From positions 992,001-1,056,000 of the forward strand of contig NZ_JAJADR010000001.1 in assembly GCF_020447265.1 (NCBI RefSeq): 64,000 bases of DNA. Direction: 5' to 3'. The position numbers were made by a program, and so were the translations under genes. The notes beneath the pieces were generated by a model. It did not search any database. It had not been told where the DNA came from and saw nothing but the letters and a program-made list of their open reading frames with translations. This document shows, in pieces, positions 45,306-54,117 of this stretch (within the stretch, counting starts at the first letter, position 1; the number at the start of each line of letters is the position of its first letter). The DNA comes from Hymenobacter lucidus. GTDB lineage: Bacteria; Bacteroidota; Bacteroidia; Cytophagales; Hymenobacteraceae.

Positions 45306-45713
45306 CTAGCGAAACATCGACTTGATGCTGCCCCAAGAGCGCTGCACGGCGCTGGGCGTGGTGTTGAGGACGGTGGTGTAGTTCTGGTCGCCGGCGGTGG
45401 TATGCACCGTGAGGCGGTAGGTGAAGGGCCCGCCGCCATTGGTACCGTTGATACCCCGGTACACATTGTCGTCGAGGTAGAGGTAGCGCCGCTGGCCGCC
45501 GGGTGCCACGGTGGTCATGCGGGCAAAGCTGGGCTCGTTGTTGGATTTGCGCCAGATATCATAGTTCTGCACGCCGCTTTCGTTCGTCACTTCCCACTCT
45601 AGACGCACGTTGGTGCCGTCGAAGGTGGCCTGAAAAAGCGTGATAGTAGCGCCGTAAGCCAGCGTAGCCGCCAACAGGCATAACCCCCCCAATAGAGTAG
45701 CAGTACGAATCAT
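45306..45713 (-). CDS. Secreted FN3-like protein
   Basis: A 135-aa protein with signal peptide IRTATLLGGLCLLAATLAYG, then ITLFQATFDGTNVRLEWEVT, NYDIWRKSNNEPSFARM, and a strand GPFTYRLTVHTTAG: the pattern of one fibronectin-III-like domain (the W and Y of the core are visible). ATG at 45713; the open frame to 45761 is not needed. Its stop is 3 bases from a repeat. Function unknown. Confidence 0.75.
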   Translation of the reverse strand: MIRTATLLGGLCLLAATLAYGATITLFQATFDGTNVRLEWEVTNESGVQNYDIWRKSNNEPSFARMTTVAPGGQRRYLYLDDNVYRGINGTNGGGPFTYRLTVHTTAGDQNYTTVLNTTPSAVQRSWGSIKSMFR

Positions 45714-45848
45714 ATAACAAAGCCAACAGGGGTGGGGTAGGGAGTAGCGGGCGGAAATCAAAAATAAACATTTTCCAGTTCTGTCAGCTAGTAGTACTTC
45801 GAAATCCAGAAAAGACGGCGCACGTTTTTAAAATTCGGAGCTAACGTG

Positions 45849-45856
45849 TACTTTTG
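45849..45856 (+). promoter_or_regulatory. -7 promoter element TACTTTTG
   Basis: Exact TAnnTTTG, 53 bases before the rpmE2 ATG; a T-rich stretch (45825-45829) lies near the -33 position. Confidence 0.6.
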
Positions 45857-45909
45857 CAGTCCCTTCCGCAAAATCGGCAGGGCCAGAAGGTTTTAACGGC
45901 ATCACGACC

Positions 45910-46158
45910 ATGAAAAAAGACATCCACCCCGAGTATCGCCAAGTTGTGTTCCAGGACACGTCCAGCGACTTTAAATTCATCACCCGCTCGACGATGAACT
46001 CCAACGAGACCATCACGATGGAGGACGGCAAGACGTATCCCGTTATCAAGGTGGAAGTTAGCAGTGCCTCGCACCCTTTCTACACCGGCAAAAACGTGTT
46101 TATCGACACCGCTGGCCGCGTAGAGAAATTCCGCAACCGCTACCAGAAGAAAGCCTAG
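45910..46158 (+). CDS. rpmE2: 50S ribosomal protein L31 type B
   Basis: An 82-aa ribosomal protein: [44 protein letters not shown] and [11 protein letters not shown]. There is no CxxC zinc pair, which is the type B form, used when zinc is low in other bacteria; here it may be the only copy nearby. ATG at 45910, strong terminator follows. Confidence 0.97.
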   Translation: MKKDIHPEYRQVVFQDTSSDFKFITRSTMNSNETITMEDGKTYPVIKVEVSSASHPFYTGKNVFIDTAGRVEKFRNRYQKKA

Positions 46159-46206
46159 CTCTGGGCAGTGGCCGCAAGCGGATGCCTGCAGCTTACTAGA
46201 TTATAC

Positions 46207-46241
46207 AAAGCTCCTTTCGGCCCCGCCGGAAGGAGCTTTTT
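46207..46241 (+). terminator. Terminator of rpmE2
   Basis: Arms 46207-46221 and 46225-46239 with a 3-nt loop, one mismatch, then a T5 run. Confidence 0.9.
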
Positions 46242-46361
46242 GTTGCCAGCTACTTCCGGTGGGCGGCAATTTTGCCGCCCACGTCCATGGTTTTGCGGCT
46301 AAGGCGCTAACTTGCCGCGGCCAATTCTCGGCCTGTTTCCCGCTCATCGTTTCTGCCCCGC

Positions 46362-47591
46362 ATGACTATTCTGCTCTTCGACGACCCCGCCATCCGCCCC
46401 CAGCTGTTGCCCTTCACCTTCACGCGCCCGGTGGCGGCCCTGCGCTGCGGTATCCTGACGGTGGCCGAAAAATGGCAGCACCGCCTGCAGCAGCCTGTGC
46501 ATTACCTCACCGAGCAATACCTGCAGGCCAAATACCCCGCCGGGCCGGTGGGTGGGCCGGCGCTGGTTATCAACGGAGCCGTGTGCCCCGATGAGCTACT
46601 GGCCAAGCAGGTTCAGGCTCTACAGCCCGGCCAGGCTTTGATGGATGGCGACCTGCTGGTGGCTGCCCACTTGGCCGATGCCGCCAACGTGGCCGAGCTG
46701 ATTCAGGATGGCTTCACCGACACCAAGGAAGTTGCCGAGCCCGTTGTTGTCCTGCGGCAGGTGTGGCACCTGTTTCTGCACAACGGGGCCGAAATTCGCC
46801 GCGACTTTGCCCTGCTTACCCACGGCCGCCAGTCGCAGCCCATCGGCGACGCGCATACCATCGTGTACGCCCCCGAGAATATCTTCATTGAGGAAGGCGT
46901 CAAAATCCGGGCGGCTATTCTAAACGCTGAGGACGGCCCGATTTACCTGGGCAAAAACTCCCAGGTGCACGAAGGCGCTATTATCAAAGGCCCGCTGGCG
47001 CTCTGCGAAGGGTCGCACATCAATGCCGGGGCCAAAATGCGCGGCGACAATACCGTAGGGCCGCACAGCAAAGTAGGGGGTGAAGTGGGCAACTCCATTC
47101 TGCTGGGCTACTCCAACAAAGGCCACGACGGCTACCTCGGCAACTCGGTGATTGGCGAATGGTGCAACCTGGGGGCCGATACCAACACCTCCAACCTGAA
47201 GAACAACTATGCGCCAGTGAAAATCTGGAGCCACAGCGCGGGCCGCTTCGTGAATACCGGCCAGCAGTTTTGTGGCCTGATGATGGGCGACCATAGCAAG
47301 TGTGGCATCAACACGATGTTCAATACCGGCACGGTGGTGGGAGTGGGGGCCAACATATTCGGAGCCGGCTTCCCGCGCACGTTTATTCCCTCCTTCAGCT
47401 GGGGCGGGGCCGCGGGCTTCGAAACCTTCAAGATGCCTAAAGTAGCCGAAGTAGCCGAGCGCGTCATGGCCCGCCGTCACCTGGCGTATGATGCCGTAGA
47501 GCAATCCATCATGCAGCACGTGTTCGACCAGACCGCTAAAGACCGGATCTGGGAAAAGGCCGTGAGCAAAGAAGCGCCAGCCGCCGAGTAA
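46362..47591 (+). CDS. GlmU family sugar nucleotidyl/acyltransferase-like protein
   Basis: A 409-aa protein of the GlmU-like family found in Bacteroidota. Residues 1-190 resemble a degenerate nucleotidyltransferase (ILLFDDPAIRPQLLPFTFTR; no clear GxGTRM loop). From 190 a left-handed beta-helix of hexapeptide repeats follows: IYLGKNSQVHEGAIIKG, SHINAGAKMRGDNTVGP, GNSVIGEWCNLGADTNTSNL. It may act on a sugar phosphate for envelope synthesis; substrate unknown. ATG at 46362. Confidence 0.85.
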   Translation: MTILLFDDPAIRPQLLPFTFTRPVAALRCGILTVAEKWQHRLQQPVHYLTEQYLQAKYPAGPVGGPALVINGAVCPDELLAKQVQALQPGQALMDGDLLVAAHLADAANVAELIQDGFTDTKEVAEPVVVLRQVWHLFLHNGAEIRRDFALLTHGRQSQPIGDAHTIVYAPENIFIEEGVKIRAAILNAEDGPIYLGKNSQVHEGAIIKGPLALCEGSHINAGAKMRGDNTVGPHSKVGGEVGNSILLGYSNKGHDGYLGNSVIGEWCNLGADTNTSNLKNNYAPVKIWSHSAGRFVNTGQQFCGLMMGDHSKCGINTMFNTGTVVGVGANIFGAGFPRTFIPSFSWGGAAGFETFKMPKVAEVAERVMARRHLAYDAVEQSIMQHVFDQTAKDRIWEKAVSKEAPAAE

Positions 47592-47594
47592 ACG

Positions 47595-47623
47595 CCCTTG
47601 TGCGACTGCCACCCGCACAAGGG
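47595..47623 (+). terminator. Hairpin after the GlmU-like gene
   Basis: Stem 47595-47604 with 47614-47623 and a 9-nt loop, but no T-run, so it may be only a pause or RNA-stability hairpin. Confidence 0.4.
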
Positions 47624-47691
47624 TCGTCTCCTGGCTGACCAAAACCGGCTGACAGAAGCTTTGCTGCCTCAGCACAAATCAACCGTACATC

Positions 47692-48828
47692 ATGCGTTTC
47701 TCCGAAATACCCGGCCAGACCGACGTCAAGCGGGTGCTGGTGCAAACCGTGCATCGGCAGCACATTGCCCACGCCCAGCTGTTTCGCGGGGCCGAAGGCT
47801 CGGCGGCGCTGGCGCTAGCCCTGGCCTACGCCACGTTTCTGAACTGTGAGAACCGGGCCGCCGATGCCGCCGATTCCTGCGGGCAATGCTCCAGCTGCCA
47901 GAAAATCGACAAGCTGATTCACCCCGATCTGAACTTCATCCTGCCCGTCACCACCACCAAGGCCGTGGCCAAGGATGCCGTCAGCAGCAAGTTTGCGGGC
48001 GAATGGCGCTCCTTCGTGCTCGAAAACCCTTACCAGGGCCTCAACGACTGGATGCAGCACATCGGGGCCGACAACAAGCAGGGCAGCATTTCCAAGGAAG
48101 AAAGCTTGCAGCTGCTCAAGCTCGTGTCACTCAAAGCCTTCGAGGCGCAGTTTAAAATCGTCATTATCTGGCTGCCCGAACTCATGCACCCGGCCGCCGC
48201 CAACGCCGTGCTCAAACTGCTGGAAGAGCCGCCGCCCGCCACGGTGTTTCTGCTGGTGAGCTTCTCGCCCGAGCAGCTGCTGCCCACCATCATCAGCCGC
48301 GTGCAGCCGGTGGTAGTAAGGCCCTATGCCGAGCCAGAACTCACTGCCTTTCTGCGCGACGAGCACCAGGTGCCCGAAGTGAAGGCCCGGCAGATTGCCC
48401 AGCTCGTGGAAGGCAACCTCGGCGCGGCGCTGGCCGCCCGCGAAGCTGCCGCCGACAACGACTATTTCACCTTCTTCGTGGAATGGATGCGCCAGTGCTA
48501 CGGCTACAAGGTCGACCTGATTCTGAGCAAAACCGACGAGTTTCAGAAGATGGGCCGCGAAAACCAGAAGGAGTTTCTGCAGTTCGGGCTGGGCATTCTA
48601 CGCAAGGTGCTGCTCTTCGGCATCGATGCACAGCTCGTGCCCCATTTGCCGGCTAGTGAGCAGCAGTTTGTGGCGGGCTTCAGCCGCTTCGTGCACCCGG
48701 CCAACGCCGATGCGCTAACCCAGGAGATGAACGACGCGCACTACCACATTGAGCGCAATGCCAACCCCCGGATGGTCTTCGTGGACATGTCCCTGCGTAT
48801 TGCCGAGCTGCTCAAAATGCCCGTTTAA
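47692..48828 (+). CDS. holB: DNA polymerase III delta-prime subunit
   Basis: A 378-aa clamp-loader subunit. The region after the start has FSEIPGQTDVKRVLVQTV and a degenerate Walker A (RGAEGSAALALALAYATF), normal for delta-prime. A four-Cys zinc site is visible (CENRAADAADSCGQCSSC). NAVLKLLEEPP and LLPTIISRVQ follow (SRC-like site). Delta-prime does not need to bind ATP. ATG at 47692. Confidence 0.94.
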   Translation: MRFSEIPGQTDVKRVLVQTVHRQHIAHAQLFRGAEGSAALALALAYATFLNCENRAADAADSCGQCSSCQKIDKLIHPDLNFILPVTTTKAVAKDAVSSKFAGEWRSFVLENPYQGLNDWMQHIGADNKQGSISKEESLQLLKLVSLKAFEAQFKIVIIWLPELMHPAAANAVLKLLEEPPPATVFLLVSFSPEQLLPTIISRVQPVVVRPYAEPELTAFLRDEHQVPEVKARQIAQLVEGNLGAALAAREAAADNDYFTFFVEWMRQCYGYKVDLILSKTDEFQKMGRENQKEFLQFGLGILRKVLLFGIDAQLVPHLPASEQQFVAGFSRFVHPANADALTQEMNDAHYHIERNANPRMVFVDMSLRIAELLKMPV

Positions 48829-48915
48829 ACGCTGGAAATACAGAAAATACAGTTTGCTAATTTGCTATAGTAACTGCTAAAAGCCGTATAGACCGTACGG
48901 GGCAAACGGGTGTTG

Positions 48916-48923
48916 TACCTTTG
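48916..48923 (+). promoter_or_regulatory. -7 promoter element TACCTTTG
   Basis: Exact TAnnTTTG about 100 bases before the hemC ATG, leaving a long 5' leader. Confidence 0.5.
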
Positions 48924-49023
48924 CCAGCCCAATAATGCGCAGGCTACCGCCGGAATCCAACACAGAATTCCGGTGTCTGATTAACCCCGGGCAGCGGGCT
49001 GAACTGGTTGCCATTTCCTTCTT

Positions 49024-49971
49024 ATGACTCTCAATCGTCCCATTCGCATCGGAACCCGCGGCAGCCGGCTGGCTCTCTGGCAGGCGCACCACGTAGCGGC
49101 CTTGCTGGAACTGGCCCAGCTGACCACCGAAATCGTCATTATCACGACCAAAGGCGACGTCGTGCTGGACCGCTCCCTGGATAAAATCGGGGCCAAGGGG
49201 GTGTTCACCGAGGAGCTGGAGGAAAGCCTGCGCTCCGGTGCTATCGATATTGCCGTGCACAGCGCCAAGGACGTGCAAAGCACCATTCCCGCCGACCTGG
49301 AACTGCTGGCCTTCATGGAGCGCGAAAAGGTGAACGACGTTATCGTCAGCTTCGACCCCGCCCTCGATCTGAGCCGCCCCGACCTTGTGCTGGGTACCAG
49401 CAGCACGCGTCGCAAAGCCATGCTGCGCCGGTTTTACCCCCACGCTACCACGGCCGAGGCCCGCGGCAACCTCCAGACGCGCCTGCGCAAGCTCGAAGAA
49501 GGGCAGTACCACGCGCTGGTGCTGGCCTATGCTGGTGTGCACCGTATGGAGTATGACGAGCTAATTCGCCACGTATTGCCCGAAACCCAGTTTGTGCCGG
49601 CCACCGGCCAGGGCAGCGTGGCCATCGAGTGTGCCCGCAATCTGGAGCCAGCGTTGAAGGCCGAGCTACAGCGCATACTCGACCACACGGCCACCCACAC
49701 TTGCCTACTGGCTGAACGCGCCTTTCTGCGCACAATGGAAGGCGGCTGCAGCATTCCTTCGTTTGCCCTGGCTACGCTCAGCACCGACGGCGCGCTGCAG
49801 CTGCACGGCGGCCTCATCAGCCTCGACGGGCAGCAGTACTTGGAGGAAATCCTGACCACGACCGACCTAATGCAGGTAGAAGCCCTGGGCACGGAGCTGG
49901 CCGAGCGGGTGCTGAGCCGGGGCGGCCGCCAGATTCTGGACGATATCCGCAGCCAGCGCGCCGTGAGCTGA
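49024..49971 (+). CDS. hemC: Hydroxymethylbilane synthase (porphobilinogen deaminase)
   Basis: A 315-aa enzyme that joins four porphobilinogen units into hydroxymethylbilane for haem. Start NRPIRIGTRGSRLALWQAHH, then GVFTEELEESLRSGAIDIAV, HSAKDVQSTIP, and the dipyrromethane-cofactor Cys in MEGGCSIPSFALA (near residue 240). ATG at 49024; bidirectional terminator follows. Confidence 0.97.
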   Translation: MTLNRPIRIGTRGSRLALWQAHHVAALLELAQLTTEIVIITTKGDVVLDRSLDKIGAKGVFTEELEESLRSGAIDIAVHSAKDVQSTIPADLELLAFMEREKVNDVIVSFDPALDLSRPDLVLGTSSTRRKAMLRRFYPHATTAEARGNLQTRLRKLEEGQYHALVLAYAGVHRMEYDELIRHVLPETQFVPATGQGSVAIECARNLEPALKAELQRILDHTATHTCLLAERAFLRTMEGGCSIPSFALATLSTDGALQLHGGLISLDGQQYLEEILTTTDLMQVEALGTELAERVLSRGGRQILDDIRSQRAVS

Positions 49972-49994
49972 GCCAGCGCGCAAGACCACTATCA

Positions 49995-50027
49995 AAAAAG
50001 GCCCGGAAGTTGATTCCGGGCCTTTTT
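49995..50027. terminator. Bidirectional terminator
   Basis: Perfect stem 49995-50008 with 50014-50027, loop GTTGA, A- and T-runs on both sides. Between convergent genes. Confidence 0.92.
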
Positions 50028-50044
50028 CGTGTTTTACAACTGCT

Positions 50045-50680
50045 TTAAAGCGCTTGGGCGGGCCTGGTAAACTTGTCGCGCAGCCAGTAGAGCAGTAGGG
50101 CAAAAATAGCCCCGCTGGTATCGGCCAACATATCTTTCTGGGCATCCCAGATGTCGCCTTGGCTGCCCAGAAAAGCGGCTCCGGCGTCGCCGCCCGCTGT
50201 TTCGGCATACACCCATTCAATCAGCTCGTAGGCCATGGCCACTGTGCCGATGACGCAGAGCGGGAACAGGTAGGCTACCACCCGGTTACGGATAATCTGG
50301 TACCGGTCGATAAGCTCCAGGATGGCAAAGGCGTAGAAGCCCACGCTGATGTGCGCTACCCGGTCGTACATATTACGCTTGAAGCCGAACAGGTCGTTGA
50401 ACCAGGCAAAGGGCACTTTCTCGAAGGTGTAATGGCCGCCGATAGTGTGCATAAACAGCAGCACGCTCATCAGCAAGTAAGCTAGGTTGGAAAACCGGAC
50501 GCCGCGCACGTAAAGCACCGCCAGGGCGGCGGTAATGGCGACAATTGGCAGGTTTTCGGCCACCCAGGTGCCTCGTTCGGCCGGATTGATAGCCAGCACG
50601 GCAAACAGAATTATGTAAGCCAGCAAAAGCAACTTGGGAAACCAGTGGGGAGGCGGCGAAGCCGAGGCAGGAGCAGACAT
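50045..50680 (-). CDS. DUF2238 (YjdF-type) membrane protein
   Basis: A 211-aa protein with about six membrane helices and conserved polar segments typical of DUF2238: GGHYTFEKVPFAWFNDLFG, RNMYDRVAHISVGFYAF, AYELIEWVYAETAGGDAG and GSQGDIWDAQKDMLADTSGA. Role unknown. ATG at 50680. Confidence 0.9.
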   Translation of the reverse strand: MSAPASASPPPHWFPKLLLLAYIILFAVLAINPAERGTWVAENLPIVAITAALAVLYVRGVRFSNLAYLLMSVLLFMHTIGGHYTFEKVPFAWFNDLFGFKRNMYDRVAHISVGFYAFAILELIDRYQIIRNRVVAYLFPLCVIGTVAMAYELIEWVYAETAGGDAGAAFLGSQGDIWDAQKDMLADTSGAIFALLLYWLRDKFTRPAQAL

Positions 50681-50871
50681 GAAGCAGGGATGAAAGGACG
50701 AGTTTGGCGCACAATACGGATATTTCGCAGATTCGCTGCTGCCCGGCGCGAAAAGTGTATTTCATCTTTGCCATACTACTTGCATTTCCGGGCTGCCAGC
50801 TTCTTCGCCCGCGCCCTTGCTCCCTGAGTCTGCTCGGCCAGGATTTTGTAGCGCAGCCTGCCGAAACCGCG

Positions 50872-50879
50872 TAGTTTTG
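50872..50879 (+). promoter_or_regulatory. -7 promoter element TAGTTTTG
   Basis: Exact TAnnTTTG, 29 bases before the cyclophilin ATG; a TTTG at 50845-50848 may be the -33 element (23-nt spacer, a little long). Confidence 0.65.
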
Positions 50880-50908
50880 TTGTTCTCTCCTCACCCTAAC
50901 TCCTCGCT

Positions 50909-51553
50909 ATGAAGTCCATTTTCCGCGCTACGGCGCTCTGCTGGCTATTGATCTGCGTATTGGCCCTGACGCTGCAGGCCGCCAAAGCTCCCAAAAAAAG
51001 CAAGAAGGACCAGGTCGTGACTATCAGTACGCCTCAAGGCGACATTCGCATGATTCTGTTTGATGAGACGCCCCTGCACAAGGGAAACTTCCTGAAGCTG
51101 GCCCAGAGCGGGTTCTACAACGGCACTACCTTTCACCGCATCATCCCGAATTTCATGATTCAGGGCGGCGACGCCAACTCCAAGGATGCCGACCCGAACA
51201 ACGACGGTATGGGCCCGCAAAACGATAAGACGATTCCGGCCGAAATTCGGCCCGAGTTTTCGCACAAGTTCGGGGCCGTAGCCGCCGCCCGCCAGGGTGA
51301 CATGGTGAATCCGACCAAAGCCAGCAGCAGCTCTCAGTTCTACATCGTGCAGAACCACACCGGCACTCCTCACCTCAACGGGGGCTATACTGTTTTCGGG
51401 CAGGTTATCAGCGGCCTGGATATTATCGACAAGATTGCGGCCCAGCCCAAAGACATGCGCGACCGGCCGACCACCGACGTCAAAATGACGGTGAAAGTGG
51501 AAAAGCTGAAGAAAAAGAAAATTACGGAGCTCTACGGCTACAAGTACGAGTAG
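50909..51553 (+). CDS. Exported cyclophilin-type peptidyl-prolyl isomerase
   Basis: A 214-aa protein. Signal peptide FRATALCWLLICVLALTLQA, then the cyclophilin fold: GDIRMILFDETPLHKGNF, the active-site FHRIIPNFMIQGGD with its catalytic Arg, SSQFYIVQNHTGTPHLNGGY and TVFGQVISGLDIIDKI. It should help fold exported proteins. A Lys-rich C-terminal tail (KLKKKKITELYGYKYE) follows. It is 3 bases upstream of the next gene. Confidence 0.95.
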   Translation: MKSIFRATALCWLLICVLALTLQAAKAPKKSKKDQVVTISTPQGDIRMILFDETPLHKGNFLKLAQSGFYNGTTFHRIIPNFMIQGGDANSKDADPNNDGMGPQNDKTIPAEIRPEFSHKFGAVAAARQGDMVNPTKASSSSQFYIVQNHTGTPHLNGGYTVFGQVISGLDIIDKIAAQPKDMRDRPTTDVKMTVKVEKLKKKKITELYGYKYE

Positions 51554-51556
51554 CGC

Positions 51557-52471
51557 ATGACCAGACGCATCTTAGTAACCGGCTCCAATGGCCTGCTGGG
51601 GCAGAAACTGGTCGAATTGCTGCACCATGAGCCCGGCGTAGAGCTCATTGCCTCCTCCCGCGGTGCCAATAAGCTGGCGGCCCTCTATCCAGCCGTGCGC
51701 TTCGTGCCGCTCGACGTCACCGACTGCGCCCAGGTGCAGGCCGTGCTGGCGGCCGAGCAGCCCACTCACCTCATCCACACTGCCGCCATGACCAACGTGG
51801 ACGAGTGTGAACTGAACCAAGAGGCTTGCTGGCAACAGAACGTAACGGCCGTGGAGCATCTGGTAGAAGCTTGCGCCCAGCTCAGCGTCCACCTCATCCA
51901 CGTCAGCACCGATTTTATTTTCAGCGGGGAGCAAGGGCCCCTGAGCGAGGAGGCCGCACCGGAGCCCGTCAACTTCTATGGCCAAAGCAAGCTGGCCGCC
52001 GAACAAGCCGTGCAGGCTAGCGCCGGCCGCTGGGCTATTGTGCGCACGGTGCTGGTCTACGGCATTGCCCACGACTACGGCCGTACCAACATCGTGCTCT
52101 GGGTGCGCGAGTCATTGGCGGCCGGTAAGCATATTAAGGTCGTCGATGACCAATTCCGGACGCCTACGCTGGCCGAAGACTTGGCTCAGGGCTGCTGGCT
52201 GGTAGCCCTCCACGATGCTGCCGGCATCTACCACATCAGCAGCAATGAGATGCTCACGCCCTACCAGATGGCACTGCAGGTAGCTGATTATTTTCAGCTG
52301 GATAAAAGCTTCATCGAGAAAGTAAATGCCAGTACTTTTTCGCAGCCGGCCCGGCGGCCGCTCCGTACGGGCTTTATTATTGCCAAGGCGCAGCGGGAAT
52401 TGGGCTTCCGGCCGCATAGCTTTCAGGAAGGCATTGCGCTGCTGGCCCGGCAAATGGGCACAGAGGCCTGA
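51557..52471 (+). CDS. RmlD-like NAD(P)-dependent sugar reductase (SDR)
   Basis: A 304-aa extended SDR related to dTDP-4-dehydrorhamnose reductase. Rossmann loop LVTGSNGLLGQKLV, VDECELNQEACWQQNVTA, HVSTDFIFSGEQGPLSEEA, and the catalytic YxxxK in NFYGQSKLAAE; FRTPTLAEDLAQGC is typical of RmlD. No rml cluster is near, so the sugar-nucleotide substrate is uncertain. It starts 3 bases after the cyclophilin stop, likely one transcript. Confidence 0.88.
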   Translation: MTRRILVTGSNGLLGQKLVELLHHEPGVELIASSRGANKLAALYPAVRFVPLDVTDCAQVQAVLAAEQPTHLIHTAAMTNVDECELNQEACWQQNVTAVEHLVEACAQLSVHLIHVSTDFIFSGEQGPLSEEAAPEPVNFYGQSKLAAEQAVQASAGRWAIVRTVLVYGIAHDYGRTNIVLWVRESLAAGKHIKVVDDQFRTPTLAEDLAQGCWLVALHDAAGIYHISSNEMLTPYQMALQVADYFQLDKSFIEKVNASTFSQPARRPLRTGFIIAKAQRELGFRPHSFQEGIALLARQMGTEA

Positions 52472-52496
52472 AAAGCGAGTAAAAGCCTATAAACGC

Positions 52497-52529
52497 AAAA
52501 AAACCGTTGGCAAGGCCAGCGGTTTTTTT
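52497..52529 (+). terminator. Terminator
   Basis: Arms 52497-52511 and 52515-52529, loop AAG, with A- and T-runs; follows the reductase. Confidence 0.9.
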
Positions 52530-52595
52530 ACACACCTATTGCAACAACCTTCGGGTATTACCGCTGCGAGCAGAGCAGCGCCACACCCATTCTAT

Positions 52596-52820
52596 TTATT
52601 CGCCGCCGATTTCCGACGGGATTATTCCTACCAAAAGGCCGCCTATCAGCATGGCCGCGCCGGTGCGCAGAGCCACTTGTCCGGCAGGATAAGATATTAG
52701 CTCCCCGTCGAGAGTTTGGAAGCAGCCTGCACTCTGGCGAGTGGCCCGACGGGCAGCCATTTCCAGCAGCAGGTAATGCAAGGCATATCCCTGACGACGC
52801 TTAACTAATAAATAACTCAT
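52596..52820 (-). CDS. Small hypothetical protein
   Basis: A 74-aa frame from ATG 52820: SYLLVKRRQGYALHYLLLEM, RRATRQSAGCFQTLDG, then one hydrophobic stretch (GAAMLIGGLLVGIIP) and a final EIGGE. It resembles no family I know. It is the last minus-strand frame downstream of the peptide-importer operon. A longer frame to 52835 exists. Low to moderate support. Confidence 0.35.
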   Translation of the reverse strand: MSYLLVKRRQGYALHYLLLEMAARRATRQSAGCFQTLDGELISYPAGQVALRTGAAMLIGGLLVGIIPSEIGGE

Positions 52821-53113
52821 ACTGAAAGACCGCAAACAGCCTGTAGAAAGTAGCTAGCCTACTTGGCGGGCTGTTTCTATATGACAATATTAGGGTGATA
52901 AGCGGCGCATGTAAAGGATGATTAGCCCCTAATTGTGACTTGGTTAATAATCAGCTTGGTTGCATGAACCATAGAAGGATTTGAAATTAAAAAGGATAGG
53001 TTTTGGGCCTGTAATTACTGCTTGACAACGCAAGTGGCGTAATTGCAGTGTGTTATTATGCCTATTAGCTTTTGCTATAGCTATTGATGTGTGCTGAAAA
53101 GGTGTCTAATTGT

Positions 53114-53165
53114 GACAGTTGATTTTAATTGGCCGCTTCTAGGCGTCCAATTAAAATCAACTGTC
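53114..53165. terminator. Inverted repeat overlapping the end of the permease gene
   Basis: Perfect 19-bp arms (53114-53132, 53147-53165) and a 14-nt loop. The right arm and loop code the last residues of the DppC-like permease and the stop is in the left arm. It could end the importer operon; AT-rich, so a weak terminator. Confidence 0.6.
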
Positions 53166-54117
53166 GCAACGCCAGTGTGGTAAACAAAATAGCCGTAGCG
53201 GGCACTGCAATCAGCCACCAGGCGGTGGGCTCCAGGCGGGCCGTAGCCAGCATGCGTCCCCAACTGGCTGTTTCGGGTGGCAGGCCTACGCCCAGAAACG
53301 ATAGGGTAGTTTCGAGGCCAAGCAGCGTGGCTACACTCAGCGGCAGTGTGGCTCGCACCGTTTTCCAGATAACGGGCAAGGCATGGCGGGTAATAATGCG
53401 CCAATCAGATAAACCCAACGCCCGGGCGGCTTCGATGTAAGGCAACTGGCTGATGTGTTGCATATCAGCCCGTACCAGCTGGGCAGTAGCAGGCCAGAAA
53501 GTGAGAGCTAGTACGAGCAGTAGCATCGGGGCCGAAGGAGGCTGTAGGGCTGCCAGGGCTAGTACCAGCACTAGCCGGGGAACCGAAGAAAGGAAAGCTA
53601 CGAGCAGCAAAACCAGCCGGTCGAAGGGTACCGGCCAGGAGCTAGGTCGAGCCTGAAGACCCAAACGCCGCGCGCCTAGCCACAAGCCCAACACAACCAG
53701 GCCAGTAGCCCAGCCCAGCCACCACGCGGTGCCCGTGAAGCTGGCCCAAAATAGCCCGGTGCCCGCCGAAATTAGCACGATGGTAGCGGGCAGCCGCAGC
53801 CGGTTATTGCCCCAATACCCGGCTAGGCACCCTAGCAGGGTGCCTAGCAGCGTGGCTATCAAGGCAGCGGGCACACTAATCAGACTTACCGTGCGGGCTC
53901 CAAAGACAAGCCCGGCTAGACTGTCACGCCCCATTGGGTCGGTGCCGAGCCAATGGGTACCAGAAAAGGGCGGCTGCGTAATGGCCGCTAGGTCGGGAGA
54001 ATCGGGTGCGAAGGGTAAGGGCAATATCTCCGCAGCTAGGGCCACTAGTGCTACCAACGCCAACCACAGTATAGCCAGCCATCTACGCCACCAGTGAGGT
54101 ATTGTGAACCGTCTCAC
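53125..54117 (-). CDS. Oligopeptide ABC transporter permease, DppC/OppC type
   Basis: A 330-aa inner-membrane permease. N-terminal helix, then the OppC-type GTHWLGTDPMGRDSLAGLVF, and the ATPase-contact EAA loop EAARALGLSDWRIITRHALP. About six helices. The GTG start at 54117 overlaps the DppB-like stop by 4 nt (GTGA). Partner of the DppB-like permease and the binding lipoprotein; no ATPase gene is present downstream. The 3' end overlaps an inverted repeat. Confidence 0.92.
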   Translation of the reverse strand: MRRFTIPHWWRRWLAILWLALVALVALAAEILPLPFAPDSPDLAAITQPPFSGTHWLGTDPMGRDSLAGLVFGARTVSLISVPAALIATLLGTLLGCLAGYWGNNRLRLPATIVLISAGTGLFWASFTGTAWWLGWATGLVVLGLWLGARRLGLQARPSSWPVPFDRLVLLLVAFLSSVPRLVLVLALAALQPPSAPMLLLVLALTFWPATAQLVRADMQHISQLPYIEAARALGLSDWRIITRHALPVIWKTVRATLPLSVATLLGLETTLSFLGVGLPPETASWGRMLATARLEPTAWWLIAVPATAILFTTLALRQLILIGRLEAAN

